This document shows positions 35,624-43,772 of a stretch of 64,000 nucleotides of DNA, in pieces. The first letter of the stretch is position 1, and every line of letters starts with the position of its first letter. The DNA lies in assembly GCA_963807085.1 (NCBI GenBank), contig CAWEBB010000014.1, positions 62,001 through 126,000 of the forward strand, given 5' to 3'. Origin of the DNA: JACKII01 sp963807085 (GTDB taxonomy: Bacteria; Pseudomonadota; Alphaproteobacteria; Bin95). The position numbers were made by a program, and so were the translations under genes. Below the pieces are notes generated by a model. That model had not been told where the DNA came from. It made no database searches and saw only the letters and a program-made list of their open reading frames with translations.

Positions 35624-36843
35624 CGTCGGCCTTCAACGCCGCGATCTCGTCGGCCGAAACCCCGATGCCGCCCAGAACTTCGTCCGTATGCTCACCCAGT
35701 TTCGGCGCGCGGTGGCGGATCGCGCCAGGCGTCTCGGACAGGCGGGGGATAATGTTGTGCATGGGGATGCGGTCCAGGCTCTCGTCCGGCATCTCCACCA
35801 GCGCCTCGCGGCCGATGACGTGCGGATCAGCGCGGTATTGCTCGGCGCTGTAGACCGGGCCCGCGGTCACTTCCAGCTTTTCGAAAAACGCCAGGTTTTC
35901 CGCCAGGGTCTTCTCGGCCACCGCATCCGCCACCACCTGGTCGACGTAGTCCATGTTCTTAACCCGGGCGGCGGGGGTGTTGTAGCGCGGATCTTCGCAC
36001 ATATCTTCCCGCCCGATGGCGCGGAAAATGCGCAGTGCCATCACCTGCATGGAGCCGCTGATGGCGAGCCACTCGCCGTCCCTGGTGCGGTAGGTATTGC
36101 GCGGCGCCGCCGTGATCGAGCGGTTGCCGGACCGCATGGGCGACCTGCCGCTCGCGTGCATGCACGGCCGCGTCGCCGCCCAAGATGGCGTGCAGGGGCT
36201 CCATCAGGGACAGGTCGATGACCTGGCCGCCGGTTTTCCGCCCCTCCGCATCCACGCCGCGCGCCTGCAGGGCGACCATCGTCCCGAACGCGCCATAGGT
36301 TCCGGCCACCATGTCGGCCAAGGCCATGTTGGGCAGGCTCGGCGGCTTGTCCGGAAAGCCGGTCTTCATGGCAAAGCCCGTCATGGCCTCAATCAACGTG
36401 CCAAAGCCCGGCCGCTCGCGATAGGGGCCGGTCTGACCAAAACCTGTCACCCGTAGAATTACAAGGCCGGGATTGCGTGCATGCAGGACGTCGGGCCCCA
36501 GGCCCATTCGTTCCAGATTGCCGACGCGGAAGTTTTCGATGAACACGTCGGCAGTCTCGACCAGCCGCAGCAACAGCTCCTTCGCCCGCCCGTCGCGCAG
36601 GTTCATGCACACGCTTTTCTTGTTGCGCGCATAGATGCTCCACTGGATCGGGTGGCCGGCCGAGCCCCAGCTTCGCAACGGATCGCCATCCGGCGGTTCG
36701 ATTTTCACCACCTCCGCGCCAAAGTCGGCGAGCAGCGCACTGACCTGGTTGCCGGCCACCAGGCGCGAGAGATCCAATACCCGCAGACCGTCCAGCGGGC
36801 AGCTTGCATGTGGTGAAAATTCCTTGGTGGGTCCGATCGGCAT
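35613..36843 (-). pseudogene. Class III CoA-transferase (CaiB/BaiF family) with one frameshift
   Basis: Two overlapping frames together give a complete CaiB/BaiF CoA-transferase, which moves CoA between carboxylic acids. Frame 1 (from ATG 36843): LDGLRVLDLSRLVAGNQVSA, KIEPPDGDPLRSWG, FIENFRVGNLERMGL, then HAILGGDAAVHA. Frame 2: SGRSPMRSGNRSITAAPRNTYRTRDG to the stop at 35613. The break is near 36155-36165; dropping one base joins them, giving 1230 bp, 409 residues, a normal length. The active-site Asp region (ALADMVAGTYGAFG) is intact. Either real inactivation or a single-base sequence error. Overlaps the ELM1-like gene. Confidence 0.82.
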
Positions 36844-36910
36844 CTTGTCTTTGCGCTTCAAGGCGGGGAGTCTGTTAGGCGCACGATAGCCGACGAAGGA
36901 CCCCGCCGCC

Positions 36911-38386
36911 ATGGCCCGGATCGCCGTTGCCGGATTCCGGCACGAAACCAACACGTTCGCCCCCGCCAAGGCCGCCATGGCCGATTTCGAGCAGGGCTAT
37001 TCCTGGCCACAGTTGACCCGAGGGCCGGCAGTGGCGGACGCGGTGAAGGGCTATAATCTGGCCTTGGCGGGGTTTATTGATGCCGCCGAAAAGGCCGGGC
37101 ATGAGGTCGTGCCGCTGCTTTGGGCTTCCGCCAGCCCCTCGGCCCAGGTGGAGGAGCGCGCCTATGAGCGCATCGCCGGCATGTTGCAGGATGCACTCGC
37201 CGCGGCCGCGCCGGTCGATGCCGTCTATCTGAGCCTGCACGGCGCCATGGTGACGGAGCATCTGGAGGACGCCGAATCCGACACGATCAAGCGCTGCCGC
37301 GACGTCCTCAACCCGGAGGGCTGGAAAATACCGGTGGTCGCAACGCTCGACTATCACGCCAACACCTCGCCGGCGATGGTGGGGCGGGCGTCGGCATTGC
37401 TGGGTTACCGGACCTATCCGCACGAGGACATGGCGGAGACAGGCGCGCGCATGCTCGCTTGGCTGGAGCGGTTGCTGGCGGGCGAACACCTGACCGAGCG
37501 GGCCTTTCGCCAGATACCGTTCCTGTTCCCGCTGGTCTGGGGCTGCACCTATCACGATCCCGCCAGGCGCATCGTGCAGATGATTCCGGCGCTGGAGAAA
37601 AAGCACCACGTGCTGCTGACCTTTGCGGGCGGGTTCCCCGCGGCCGATATCTATGATTGCGGGCCGAGCGTCGTCGCCTACGGCGGCTACCGGGCCGCCT
37701 GCCAGGCGGCGGTGGACGAGCTGGCAGAAGCGGTGATGGCGGCCAGGCGCGAGTTTACCGGCGGCCTGCTGTCGATCGCGGAAGCGGTGGCGCGGGCCAA
37801 GGCTCATGCCGGCAGCAAACCCTTGGTCGTCGCCGATGTGCAGGACAATCCCGGCGCCGGCGGTACGGCGGACACGATGGGCTTGGTGCGGGCATTGGCA
37901 GAAGCCGACCTGCCCGGCACGGCCTGCGGCATGATCTTCGACCCGCACGTTGCCACCCTGGCGGCGCGCGCAGGGGAGGGCGCCAGTATCACCGTATCGC
38001 TGGGCGCAAAGCACGACCTGCCCGACGATGAGCCGCTGGTCGCAACCTTTGACGTGGAGCGCGTGGCGGAACCGCCGGTGCTCTGTGATGGCCCGCTTTA
38101 TAAGGGCGCACGGATGGACCTCGACCCGCTGGTGCTGTTGCGCCACGGCAAGGTGCGCATCCTGGTGGCGGGAAAAAAGGTCCAGGCGGCGGACCTGGCG
38201 TTTTTCCGGAGTGTCGGTATAGAGCCGACAGAGCAACGCGTGCTGGCGCTGAAGTCTTCGGTTCATTTCCGCGGCGCATTTGAACCGATCGCCGAGGAGA
38301 TCTTGCTGTGCGCCGCGCCGGGTCCGATGGTCATGGACCTGAAGGCCCTGCCGTTCAAACGGCTGCGGCCCGGCGTTGATCTTTGA
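36911..38386 (+). CDS. M81 family metallopeptidase (MlrC-like)
   Basis: 491 residues matching MlrC, named for a microcystin-degradation peptidase. IAVAGFRHETNTFAPAKAAM at the start with the metal His-Glu, VYLSLHGAMVTEHLEDAE, TLDYHANTSPAMV, and the C-terminal domain with VADVQDNPGAGGTADTMGLV and LALKSSVHFRGAFEPIA are all conserved. Members occur widely in soil and marine alphaproteobacteria that do not meet microcystin, so the natural substrate is probably another peptide or amide. Divergent from the CoA-transferase across 67 bp. Confidence 0.93.
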   Translation: MARIAVAGFRHETNTFAPAKAAMADFEQGYSWPQLTRGPAVADAVKGYNLALAGFIDAAEKAGHEVVPLLWASASPSAQVEERAYERIAGMLQDALAAAAPVDAVYLSLHGAMVTEHLEDAESDTIKRCRDVLNPEGWKIPVVATLDYHANTSPAMVGRASALLGYRTYPHEDMAETGARMLAWLERLLAGEHLTERAFRQIPFLFPLVWGCTYHDPARRIVQMIPALEKKHHVLLTFAGGFPAADIYDCGPSVVAYGGYRAACQAAVDELAEAVMAARREFTGGLLSIAEAVARAKAHAGSKPLVVADVQDNPGAGGTADTMGLVRALAEADLPGTACGMIFDPHVATLAARAGEGASITVSLGAKHDLPDDEPLVATFDVERVAEPPVLCDGPLYKGARMDLDPLVLLRHGKVRILVAGKKVQAADLAFFRSVGIEPTEQRVLALKSSVHFRGAFEPIAEEILLCAAPGPMVMDLKALPFKRLRPGVDL

Positions 38387-38416
38387 ATGGCTGACTTCTG
38401 GCTTACGGTGCGCCGC

Positions 38417-38554
38417 TTACATCAACGCCGGCAGTGCCGATATGGCGGCCAAGACGGCAATACCCATAACCCAGAAGCTCAACGCGTTCTGGTCGAGGAA
38501 ATGACGGAAACTGGCGTATTGGCGCCCTTGGGGCTTGCATAGAAGGCGGCTCAT
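38417..38554 (-). CDS. Possible small single-pass membrane protein
   Basis: 45 codons: MSRLLCKPQGRQYASFRHFL, then a hydrophobic segment (LSFWVMGIAVLAAISALPAL) to the C-terminus. A basic N-terminus followed by one membrane helix is plausible for a small inner-membrane protein. No strong Shine-Dalgarno is seen. It lies divergently upstream of the cytochrome b gene in an otherwise empty 320-bp gap, and could be an accessory to it. I recognise no family. Confidence 0.35.
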   Translation of the reverse strand: MSRLLCKPQGRQYASFRHFLDQNALSFWVMGIAVLAAISALPALM

Positions 38555-38706
38555 GGTGGTGGTCTCGAATCGATCCGTGCGTGTTGACACTGAAGTAAAA
38601 ATAGCGATGGTCCGCCGGATCGCGTGTGACCAAGCGCACCATCGTTGAAATTTTGGCGTAATACTCTTGCGGTTCTGGCTGCGGGAGGAAGGGGGAGTTC
38701 CCGGTC

Positions 38707-39393
38707 GTGACGCATCCGGAGAAAACGGCGGCCAAAGGCCGGCTGCTGCCATTGAAGGTGTGGGACGTGCCGACGCGGCTGTTCCATTGGACCCTGGTTC
38801 TTTTGGTGGCGGGCGCCTGGATCACGGTCGAAATCGGGCGGATGGAGTGGCATGCCTGGATCGGGCAGGCGATCCTGGCGCTGGTCATCTATCGGATCAT
38901 CTGGGGCATTATCGGCAGCGAAACGGCGCAGTTCTGGAACTTCATCCGCGGACCGAAAGCCGTTTTCGCCTACGCAAAGGGTTTGGTTGCCAGGCACCAC
39001 CGGGAGCCTCTAGGCCACAACCCGCTCGGTGCCTTGATGGTTGTGGCGCTGCTGTTGCTGCTCGCGGTGCAGGCGTCGCTGGGCTTAACGGCGAACGACG
39101 ATATTTTCTTCGAAGGGCCGCTTTTCAATCTGGTCGGCAAGGATTTGTCCGACTGGCTGACGGGGATTCATCACCTGCTGTTCAACGTTATCCTCGCGGC
39201 GGTGATCGTCCATGTCGCAGCGGTAGGGCTGTATCTGGTGGTCAAACGGGAGAACCTGATCGGGCCCATGATTACGGGCGTGAAATGGTGGCCCGCGCCG
39301 TTGCCGCGGATAAGGATGACACCGGGATGGTGGGCGTTGCCGGCATTGGCCGTCGCTGCCGCCGTAGTTTGGGCGGCAGTAACGTACCTTTAA
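38707..39393 (+). CDS. Cytochrome b561-like/diheme cytochrome b (B561_N) protein
   Basis: 228 residues with four to five membrane helices. LKVWDVPTRLFHWTLVLLV at the start carries the first haem-ligand His; EWHAWIGQAILALVIYRIIWG, a middle helix after HNPLGALMVV, and LTGIHHLLFNVILAAVIVHV near the C-terminus carry more His. Such proteins transfer electrons between quinol and a soluble cytochrome. Starts at GTG 38707 with GGGGGAG upstream. It converges on a cytochrome c' gene, often its partner in alphaproteobacteria. Confidence 0.9.
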   Translation: MTHPEKTAAKGRLLPLKVWDVPTRLFHWTLVLLVAGAWITVEIGRMEWHAWIGQAILALVIYRIIWGIIGSETAQFWNFIRGPKAVFAYAKGLVARHHREPLGHNPLGALMVVALLLLLAVQASLGLTANDDIFFEGPLFNLVGKDLSDWLTGIHHLLFNVILAAVIVHVAAVGLYLVVKRENLIGPMITGVKWWPAPLPRIRMTPGWWALPALAVAAAVVWAAVTYL

Positions 39394-39408
39394 CCGTTTG
39401 CAAGCGGC

Positions 39409-39846
39409 TTATTTTTGCCGGAAATTGTCGTGGCAGGCTTTGCAGGCAGCGCCCAACGCTTTGACCTCGTCCGCCCCGATATCAGCGCCAGCCTCTGCCG
39501 CGGCCTGACCGGCGGCCTCCAGTTCTTTCAGCCCCTTTTCGAACTTGTCCCAGTCGGACCAGATTGCGGCGGTCGCGGTGGTTTCGCGGTCTCCTTGGCC
39601 GTCGGTATTGGGCGTGAAAGCCGGAATGGTAATTTCCGTGCTGGTGGCTTCGCCGATCAGCGCAACGTGCCGGGCGAGCGCCGGCTTGTTATCCACTTCG
39701 CCTTTCAAAATCGCAACGATCGAGCCCATTTGAGCGCCGACGGTTTTCATCGCGTTTTGCCGATACTTGATGCTGTCGTTGGCGTCGGCCAGAGCCGTGC
39801 CCGAAACGCAGGTCGCCAAGGCCGCAGCAATAAGAACCTTCTTCAT
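39409..39846 (-). CDS. Cytochrome c'
   Basis: 145 residues, exported: signal peptide KKVLIAAALATCVSGTALA at residues 2-20. A four-helix bundle follows, and the haem motif CKACHDNFR is near the C-terminus, as in all cytochromes c'. ATG at 39846 is preceded by GGAGGAGG. These periplasmic haem proteins bind NO and CO, and may protect against NO. Convergent with the cytochrome b gene (15-bp gap), which suggests an electron donor. Confidence 0.94.
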   Translation of the reverse strand: MKKVLIAAALATCVSGTALADANDSIKYRQNAMKTVGAQMGSIVAILKGEVDNKPALARHVALIGEATSTEITIPAFTPNTDGQGDRETTATAAIWSDWDKFEKGLKELEAAGQAAAEAGADIGADEVKALGAACKACHDNFRQK

Positions 39847-39970
39847 CGTCAAACCTCCTCCTTTTTTTGGTAAAGAAAAATTGAATGGAGGAGACGGTAA
39901 CAGATAATCCCGTGAAGGCGAGACCGGAACAGTTCTCATTGCCCCGCCTCACGGTCTTGTGAGGAGAGCG

Positions 39971-40387
39971 TTACTTCCGCTCCACCAGCTCGATCAGATA
40001 GCCGTCGGGGTCTTTGATGAAGGCGATGACGCTGCCGCCATGCTTCATCGGCCCGGCGGGGCGGGGGATTTCAACTCCCTCCGCCGCTAGAATGTCACAG
40101 GCGGCGGCGACGTCCGGCACGGCGAGGGCAAAATGGCCGAAACCGTTGCCCAGGTCATAAGGCTCTTGCTGGTCCCAATTGTGGGTCAGTTCGATGACGG
40201 TGTTGGTATTCTCGTCGCCATAGCCGACAAAGGCCAGGGTGAACTCGCCGCTGGGGAAATCCTTCTTGCGCAGCTCTTTCATGCCGAGCAAGTGAGTATA
40301 AAAGTCCATAGCCTTGTCCAGGTCTTTCACCCGGATCATGGTGTGCAGATACCGGGCCTGGCCGGTCGTGAAGGGATTTGTTGCCAT
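39971..40387 (-). CDS. gloA: Lactoylglutathione lyase (glyoxalase I)
   Basis: 138-residue VOC-fold enzyme converting the methylglyoxal-glutathione hemithioacetal to lactoylglutathione. HTMIRVKDLDKAMDFYTHLL, FVGYGDENTNTVIELTHNWD, GNGFGHFALAVPDV and FIKDPDGYLIELVERK include the metal ligands (His, Glu, His, Glu). Starts at ATG 40387, 11 bp after lpxB, so it may be the last gene of the envelope operon. Confidence 0.95.
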   Translation of the reverse strand: MATNPFTTGQARYLHTMIRVKDLDKAMDFYTHLLGMKELRKKDFPSGEFTLAFVGYGDENTNTVIELTHNWDQQEPYDLGNGFGHFALAVPDVAAACDILAAEGVEIPRPAGPMKHGGSVIAFIKDPDGYLIELVERK

Positions 40388-40398
40388 AGGGCCAACTC

Positions 40399-41623
40399 CT
40401 AGTCGTTTCGGTTGCCGGATTGGCTGGATGAAAGCGTGGCACGGCGCCGTGCCGCCTCTTCCAGCACCATAGCGGCGGCGCTGGCGCTTGGCGACCCGTC
40501 CGGCGGGCGCAAGGCCCCTGCAATCTGGTCGAAGCCCCTCTGTTGGGCCTCGCGGCGGGCCGGCTCGCTCAGCAGGGCCGTGACTTCCACTGCGACCGCG
40601 TCTGCGGTGCAGTGATGTTGCAGCAGTTCCGGCACCAGCGTTCCACCCGAGAGGAGGTTCGGCAGGCTGGCGCTGGTCACGTTCAGCAGGTGCTTGCCGA
40701 TCGCCGCCGTAAGCGGGTTGAGCCGGTAGGTCACCACCATCGGCACCCGGGCCAAGGCCAATTCCAGGGTGATGGTGCCAGATGCGGCAAGAGCCGCGTC
40801 GGCGGCGGCGAAAGCGTCGGCCTTCTCGGCCGCGTTGGCGGTGACCGTCGCGGGCAGTCCGGTTTTCGCCGCAAACGCCCGCACCAGATCCTCTACCAGG
40901 GGAATGGTCGGGAAGACCAGGTGCAGCCCCGGCACGGCGGCGGCCACCCGTGGAATTGCGGCTTCGAACACCGGCAACAGGCGTGCCAACTCGCCCCGGC
41001 GGCTGCCGGGCAGCACGGCGAGCACGGGCGCGTCTGCCGGGATGCCGTTGGCGGCGCGGAAGGATTTGCTGTCGCCCAGCGGCACTTGCGCGGCCGGATG
41101 GCCGACACAGGTCGTGCGCAAGCCGTGCACGGTAAAATAGGCCGGCTCGAACGGGAACAGCGTCAGCAGGTGATGAAACAGCTTGGCGAACGGGGCCGCA
41201 CGGCCCGGGCGCCAGGCCCAGACCATGGGGGCCACGTAATGCACCCGCCGGGCGGTCGAGCCCTGCTCGATCAGACGCCTGGCGATGGGTTTGTTGAAGC
41301 CGCTAAAATCGATGGTAACGACCACGTCCGGGTCGAACCGTGCGATTTCTTCGATGACCTGCCACCAGCGGCGACGGATGCGGAAATAGCGCGGCAAAAC
41401 CTCCACCAGGCCCATCACCGCCAGGTCGTCGTAGGGAAAAGTTAACGCCATGCCGGCCGCGGCCATTTGCGGCCCGCCCACCCCCCGGCAGCGAATGTCT
41501 GGCGCGGCCGCGTGCAGTGCTTTTATCAAGCCGCCGCCCAGCGAGCTCGCCGGACGGTTCACCCGCGATCAGAAAGACCCGCGGCGCCTCAACCGGGGAT
41601 TTAACTGGCGCCTCAACCAGCAT
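40399..41623 (-). pseudogene. lpxB: Lipid-A-disaccharide synthase with one frameshift
   Basis: Two frames together give a full LpxB, which joins UDP-diacylglucosamine and lipid X. Frame 1 starts at ATG 41623 (MLVEAPVKSPVEAPRVFLIA, GEPSGELAG); frame 2 continues GGLIKALHAAAPDIRCRGVG, FPYDDLAVMGLVEVLPRYF, DFSGFNKPIARRLIEQG, VLPGSRRGELARLLPVFEAA and ASGTITLELALARVPMVVTY. The break is in the GGG at 41537-41539 (plus strand); deleting one base gives SGELAGGGLIKALHA and 1224 bp, 407 residues. LpxB is normally essential where lipid A is made, so a sequence error is more likely than true loss. Start overlaps lpxI by 11 bp. Confidence 0.88.
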
Positions 41624-42479
41624 TTTCTGGCTCGCAGGCCGCGAAACGGGCAAGGTCGATCCCATAGACGAAGATATTGGCGGCATCGGCGGCGGCGATG
41701 ACCTGCTCGCGGTCCAGCAGCAAACCGTTGCCGGCCTCCAACGCGATGCCGCGCAGTCCCGCCGCCGCGGTCCCTTTGACCGTATCGAGGCCGATGGTCG
41801 GCAGGTCCACCCGCCTGTCCTGTTCTGGCTTTGCGATTTTGACCAGCACGCCGCCCGGACCCTCGCGGCGGAGGCAACCAGCGCGGCGCAGCATGGCTGC
41901 CGTGCCCTCGATGGCCTCGACCGTCAGGACAATACCCTGCTGCACGGTCACGGATTGGCCAACATCGACCGGCGCCAGGGCGACCGAGACTTCAACCCCG
42001 CGGCGGATATCCTCCCATGCCATGGGGTCAGGCGCTACTGCACCAAGTTGACCGGGCGGCATCCTTGCACCCTCCCAAATGGCTTCGGCGCCAACCACGC
42101 GGAAGCCTTCCGCCTCGAACTCCCGGACGATCGCGGTCAACAAAGAGTTGTCGCCGAGCGCGCGAAACCCGACTTTCGCGAGGAACCTCGCGGCGCGAAG
42201 GTCGGGCCGGAGAGCGAGCAGGGAAGGGCGGGTGACGCCGCCGGCGAAAACAAGCTCTTCCACACCCGCGTTGCGCAGCAGAGCCATCGACTTGCTGCCG
42301 TCACCAAGGCGCACCCACGCATGCGGGAAGCATGCGACGGTAGCGGGGTCGGTCTGGCCGTGCAGCGCCAAGATGAAAACCGGTCGCCCGCGCGCTGCGG
42401 CGGCCCGTGCCACGCCAAGCGGCAGCCTGCCGCGGCCCGCAATAATGCCCAGTGTCGAGCCCCGCTGGCGGCCCTCCAT
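41613..42479 (-). CDS. lpxI: UDP-2,3-diacylglucosamine diphosphatase LpxI
   Basis: 288 residues. LpxI replaces LpxH in Alphaproteobacteria: it hydrolyses UDP-2,3-diacylglucosamine to lipid X and UMP. LGIIAGRGRLPLGVARAAAA at the start, FPHAWVRLGDGSKSMALLRN, FAGGVTRPSL, DNSLLTAIVREFEAEGFRVV and VDLPTIGLDTVKGTAAAGLR are conserved. ATG at 42479 comes directly after the lpxA stop. Lies between lpxA and lpxB in the usual order. Confidence 0.95.
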   Translation of the reverse strand: MEGRQRGSTLGIIAGRGRLPLGVARAAAARGRPVFILALHGQTDPATVACFPHAWVRLGDGSKSMALLRNAGVEELVFAGGVTRPSLLALRPDLRAARFLAKVGFRALGDNSLLTAIVREFEAEGFRVVGAEAIWEGARMPPGQLGAVAPDPMAWEDIRRGVEVSVALAPVDVGQSVTVQQGIVLTVEAIEGTAAMLRRAGCLRREGPGGVLVKIAKPEQDRRVDLPTIGLDTVKGTAAAGLRGIALEAGNGLLLDREQVIAAADAANIFVYGIDLARFAACEPENAG

Positions 42480-42480
42480 G

Positions 42481-43269
42481 TCAGGCCTTAGGCGTAAGCA
42501 CGCCGCGCGAAGTGTCGGAGCCGACAAACTCGATCAAACTGCGTACAGCCGGAACATCACCGAGGGTCGCCTCAACCTGCACCAGACGGTCGGCAAGCGT
42601 GCTGGTATTGCCGAACAGCATGTCATAGGCCCTGCGCAGCGCGTCGATTTCCGTGCGTGCGAAGCCGCGGCGGCGCAGGCCGATCAGGTTTAGGCCCGAG
42701 AGATGGGCATGGGCGCCGATAACGGTGCCGTAAGGAATGACATCGTGGGTGACGCCGGACATGCCGCCGATCATGGCGTGCGCGCCGATGCGGACATGCT
42801 GATGGACCGCCGACAGGCCGCCAAAAATGGCGTGCTCGCCGACCCGTACGTGCCCGGCGAGCGTCGCGTTATTTGCCATGATCACATGGTCGCCCACTTG
42901 GCAATCATGGGCGACATGCGCGCTCGCCATGAACAGGCAGCCATTGCCGACGCGCGTAACCATGCCTCCGCCTTCGGTGCCGGGGTTCATGGTGACATAT
43001 TCGCGGATGCGGTTGTCGCTGCCGATTTCCAGCCGCGAATCCTCGCCGCGGAACTTCAGATCCTGCGGGCAGTGGCCGATGCTGGCAAAGGGATAGATTT
43101 CGGTGCGCTCGCCGACATGCGTCTCGCCTACCACCACCACATGGCTGTGCAGACGCACGCCCGCGGCCAGATGAACGCCAGCGCCAACCAGGCAAAACGG
43201 GCCGATTTCAACCTGGTCCGCGAAGCTCGCGCCGTCTTCGATCACCGCGGTGGGGTGAATGCTCGGCAT
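42481..43269 (-). CDS. lpxA: UDP-N-acetylglucosamine O-acyltransferase
   Basis: 262 residues, first step of lipid A synthesis. Left-handed beta-helix hexapeptides run from HPTAVIEDGASFADQVEIGP through HAIFGGLSAVHQHVRIGAHA; the catalytic His is in MASAHVAHDCQVGDH. C-terminal region GLRRRGFARTEIDALRRAY is typical. ATG overlaps the fabZ stop (TGATG), so translation is probably coupled. Confidence 0.96.
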   Translation of the reverse strand: MPSIHPTAVIEDGASFADQVEIGPFCLVGAGVHLAAGVRLHSHVVVVGETHVGERTEIYPFASIGHCPQDLKFRGEDSRLEIGSDNRIREYVTMNPGTEGGGMVTRVGNGCLFMASAHVAHDCQVGDHVIMANNATLAGHVRVGEHAIFGGLSAVHQHVRIGAHAMIGGMSGVTHDVIPYGTVIGAHAHLSGLNLIGLRRRGFARTEIDALRRAYDMLFGNTSTLADRLVQVEATLGDVPAVRSLIEFVGSDTSRGVLTPKA

Positions 43270-43733
43270 CAGCGTTCCACGATCATCGCACTGAAATTCG
43301 CTTCCGTCGCCAGTGTTTTGCCCACCTTGCACTCGCCGCTGAATTTCCAGACTGGCCCGCGTCGGCGCTCCTTGGTCACCGTAATGTGCACCTGATCGCC
43401 GGGGACCACGGGCTTGCGGAAGCGGGCATTTTCAATGGTCATGAAGTAAACCAGTCGACCCTCGGCCTCACTGCCCAAGGTCGCCACCACAAGTGCGGCC
43501 GCCGCTTGCGCCATGGCTTCGATCAAGAGGACGCCGGGCATGATGGGGTGGCCGGGGAAGTGCCCCTGGAATTGTGGCTCGTTCATCGTGATATTTTTCA
43601 AGGCGACCAGGCGTTCCCCCAATTCGATCTCCAACAAGCGGTCGATCAGCAAGATTGGATACCGGTGCGGCAGCATCGCCAGAATGCGATCGGCCATCAC
43701 CGGTAGCTCTAACGCGGAGATGTTCGCAGTCAT
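43269..43733 (-). CDS. fabZ: 3-hydroxyacyl-ACP dehydratase FabZ
   Basis: 154-residue hot-dog-fold enzyme for the dehydration step of fatty acid synthesis. MLPHRYPILLIDRLLEIE, then GHFPGHPIMPGVLLIEAMAQ with the catalytic His and Glu. ATG at 43733 is preferred over a GTG two codons earlier. It lies directly after bamA with a 40-bp gap; in related genomes lpxD (and often skp) stands between these two genes, and here both are absent. Confidence 0.96.
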   Translation of the reverse strand: MTANISALELPVMADRILAMLPHRYPILLIDRLLEIELGERLVALKNITMNEPQFQGHFPGHPIMPGVLLIEAMAQAAAALVVATLGSEAEGRLVYFMTIENARFRKPVVPGDQVHITVTKERRRGPVWKFSGECKVGKTLATEANFSAMIVER

Positions 43734-43772
43734 TGTCACGCGGTCCTGTGGCTTGTCATGGAGAGCGCAAAC

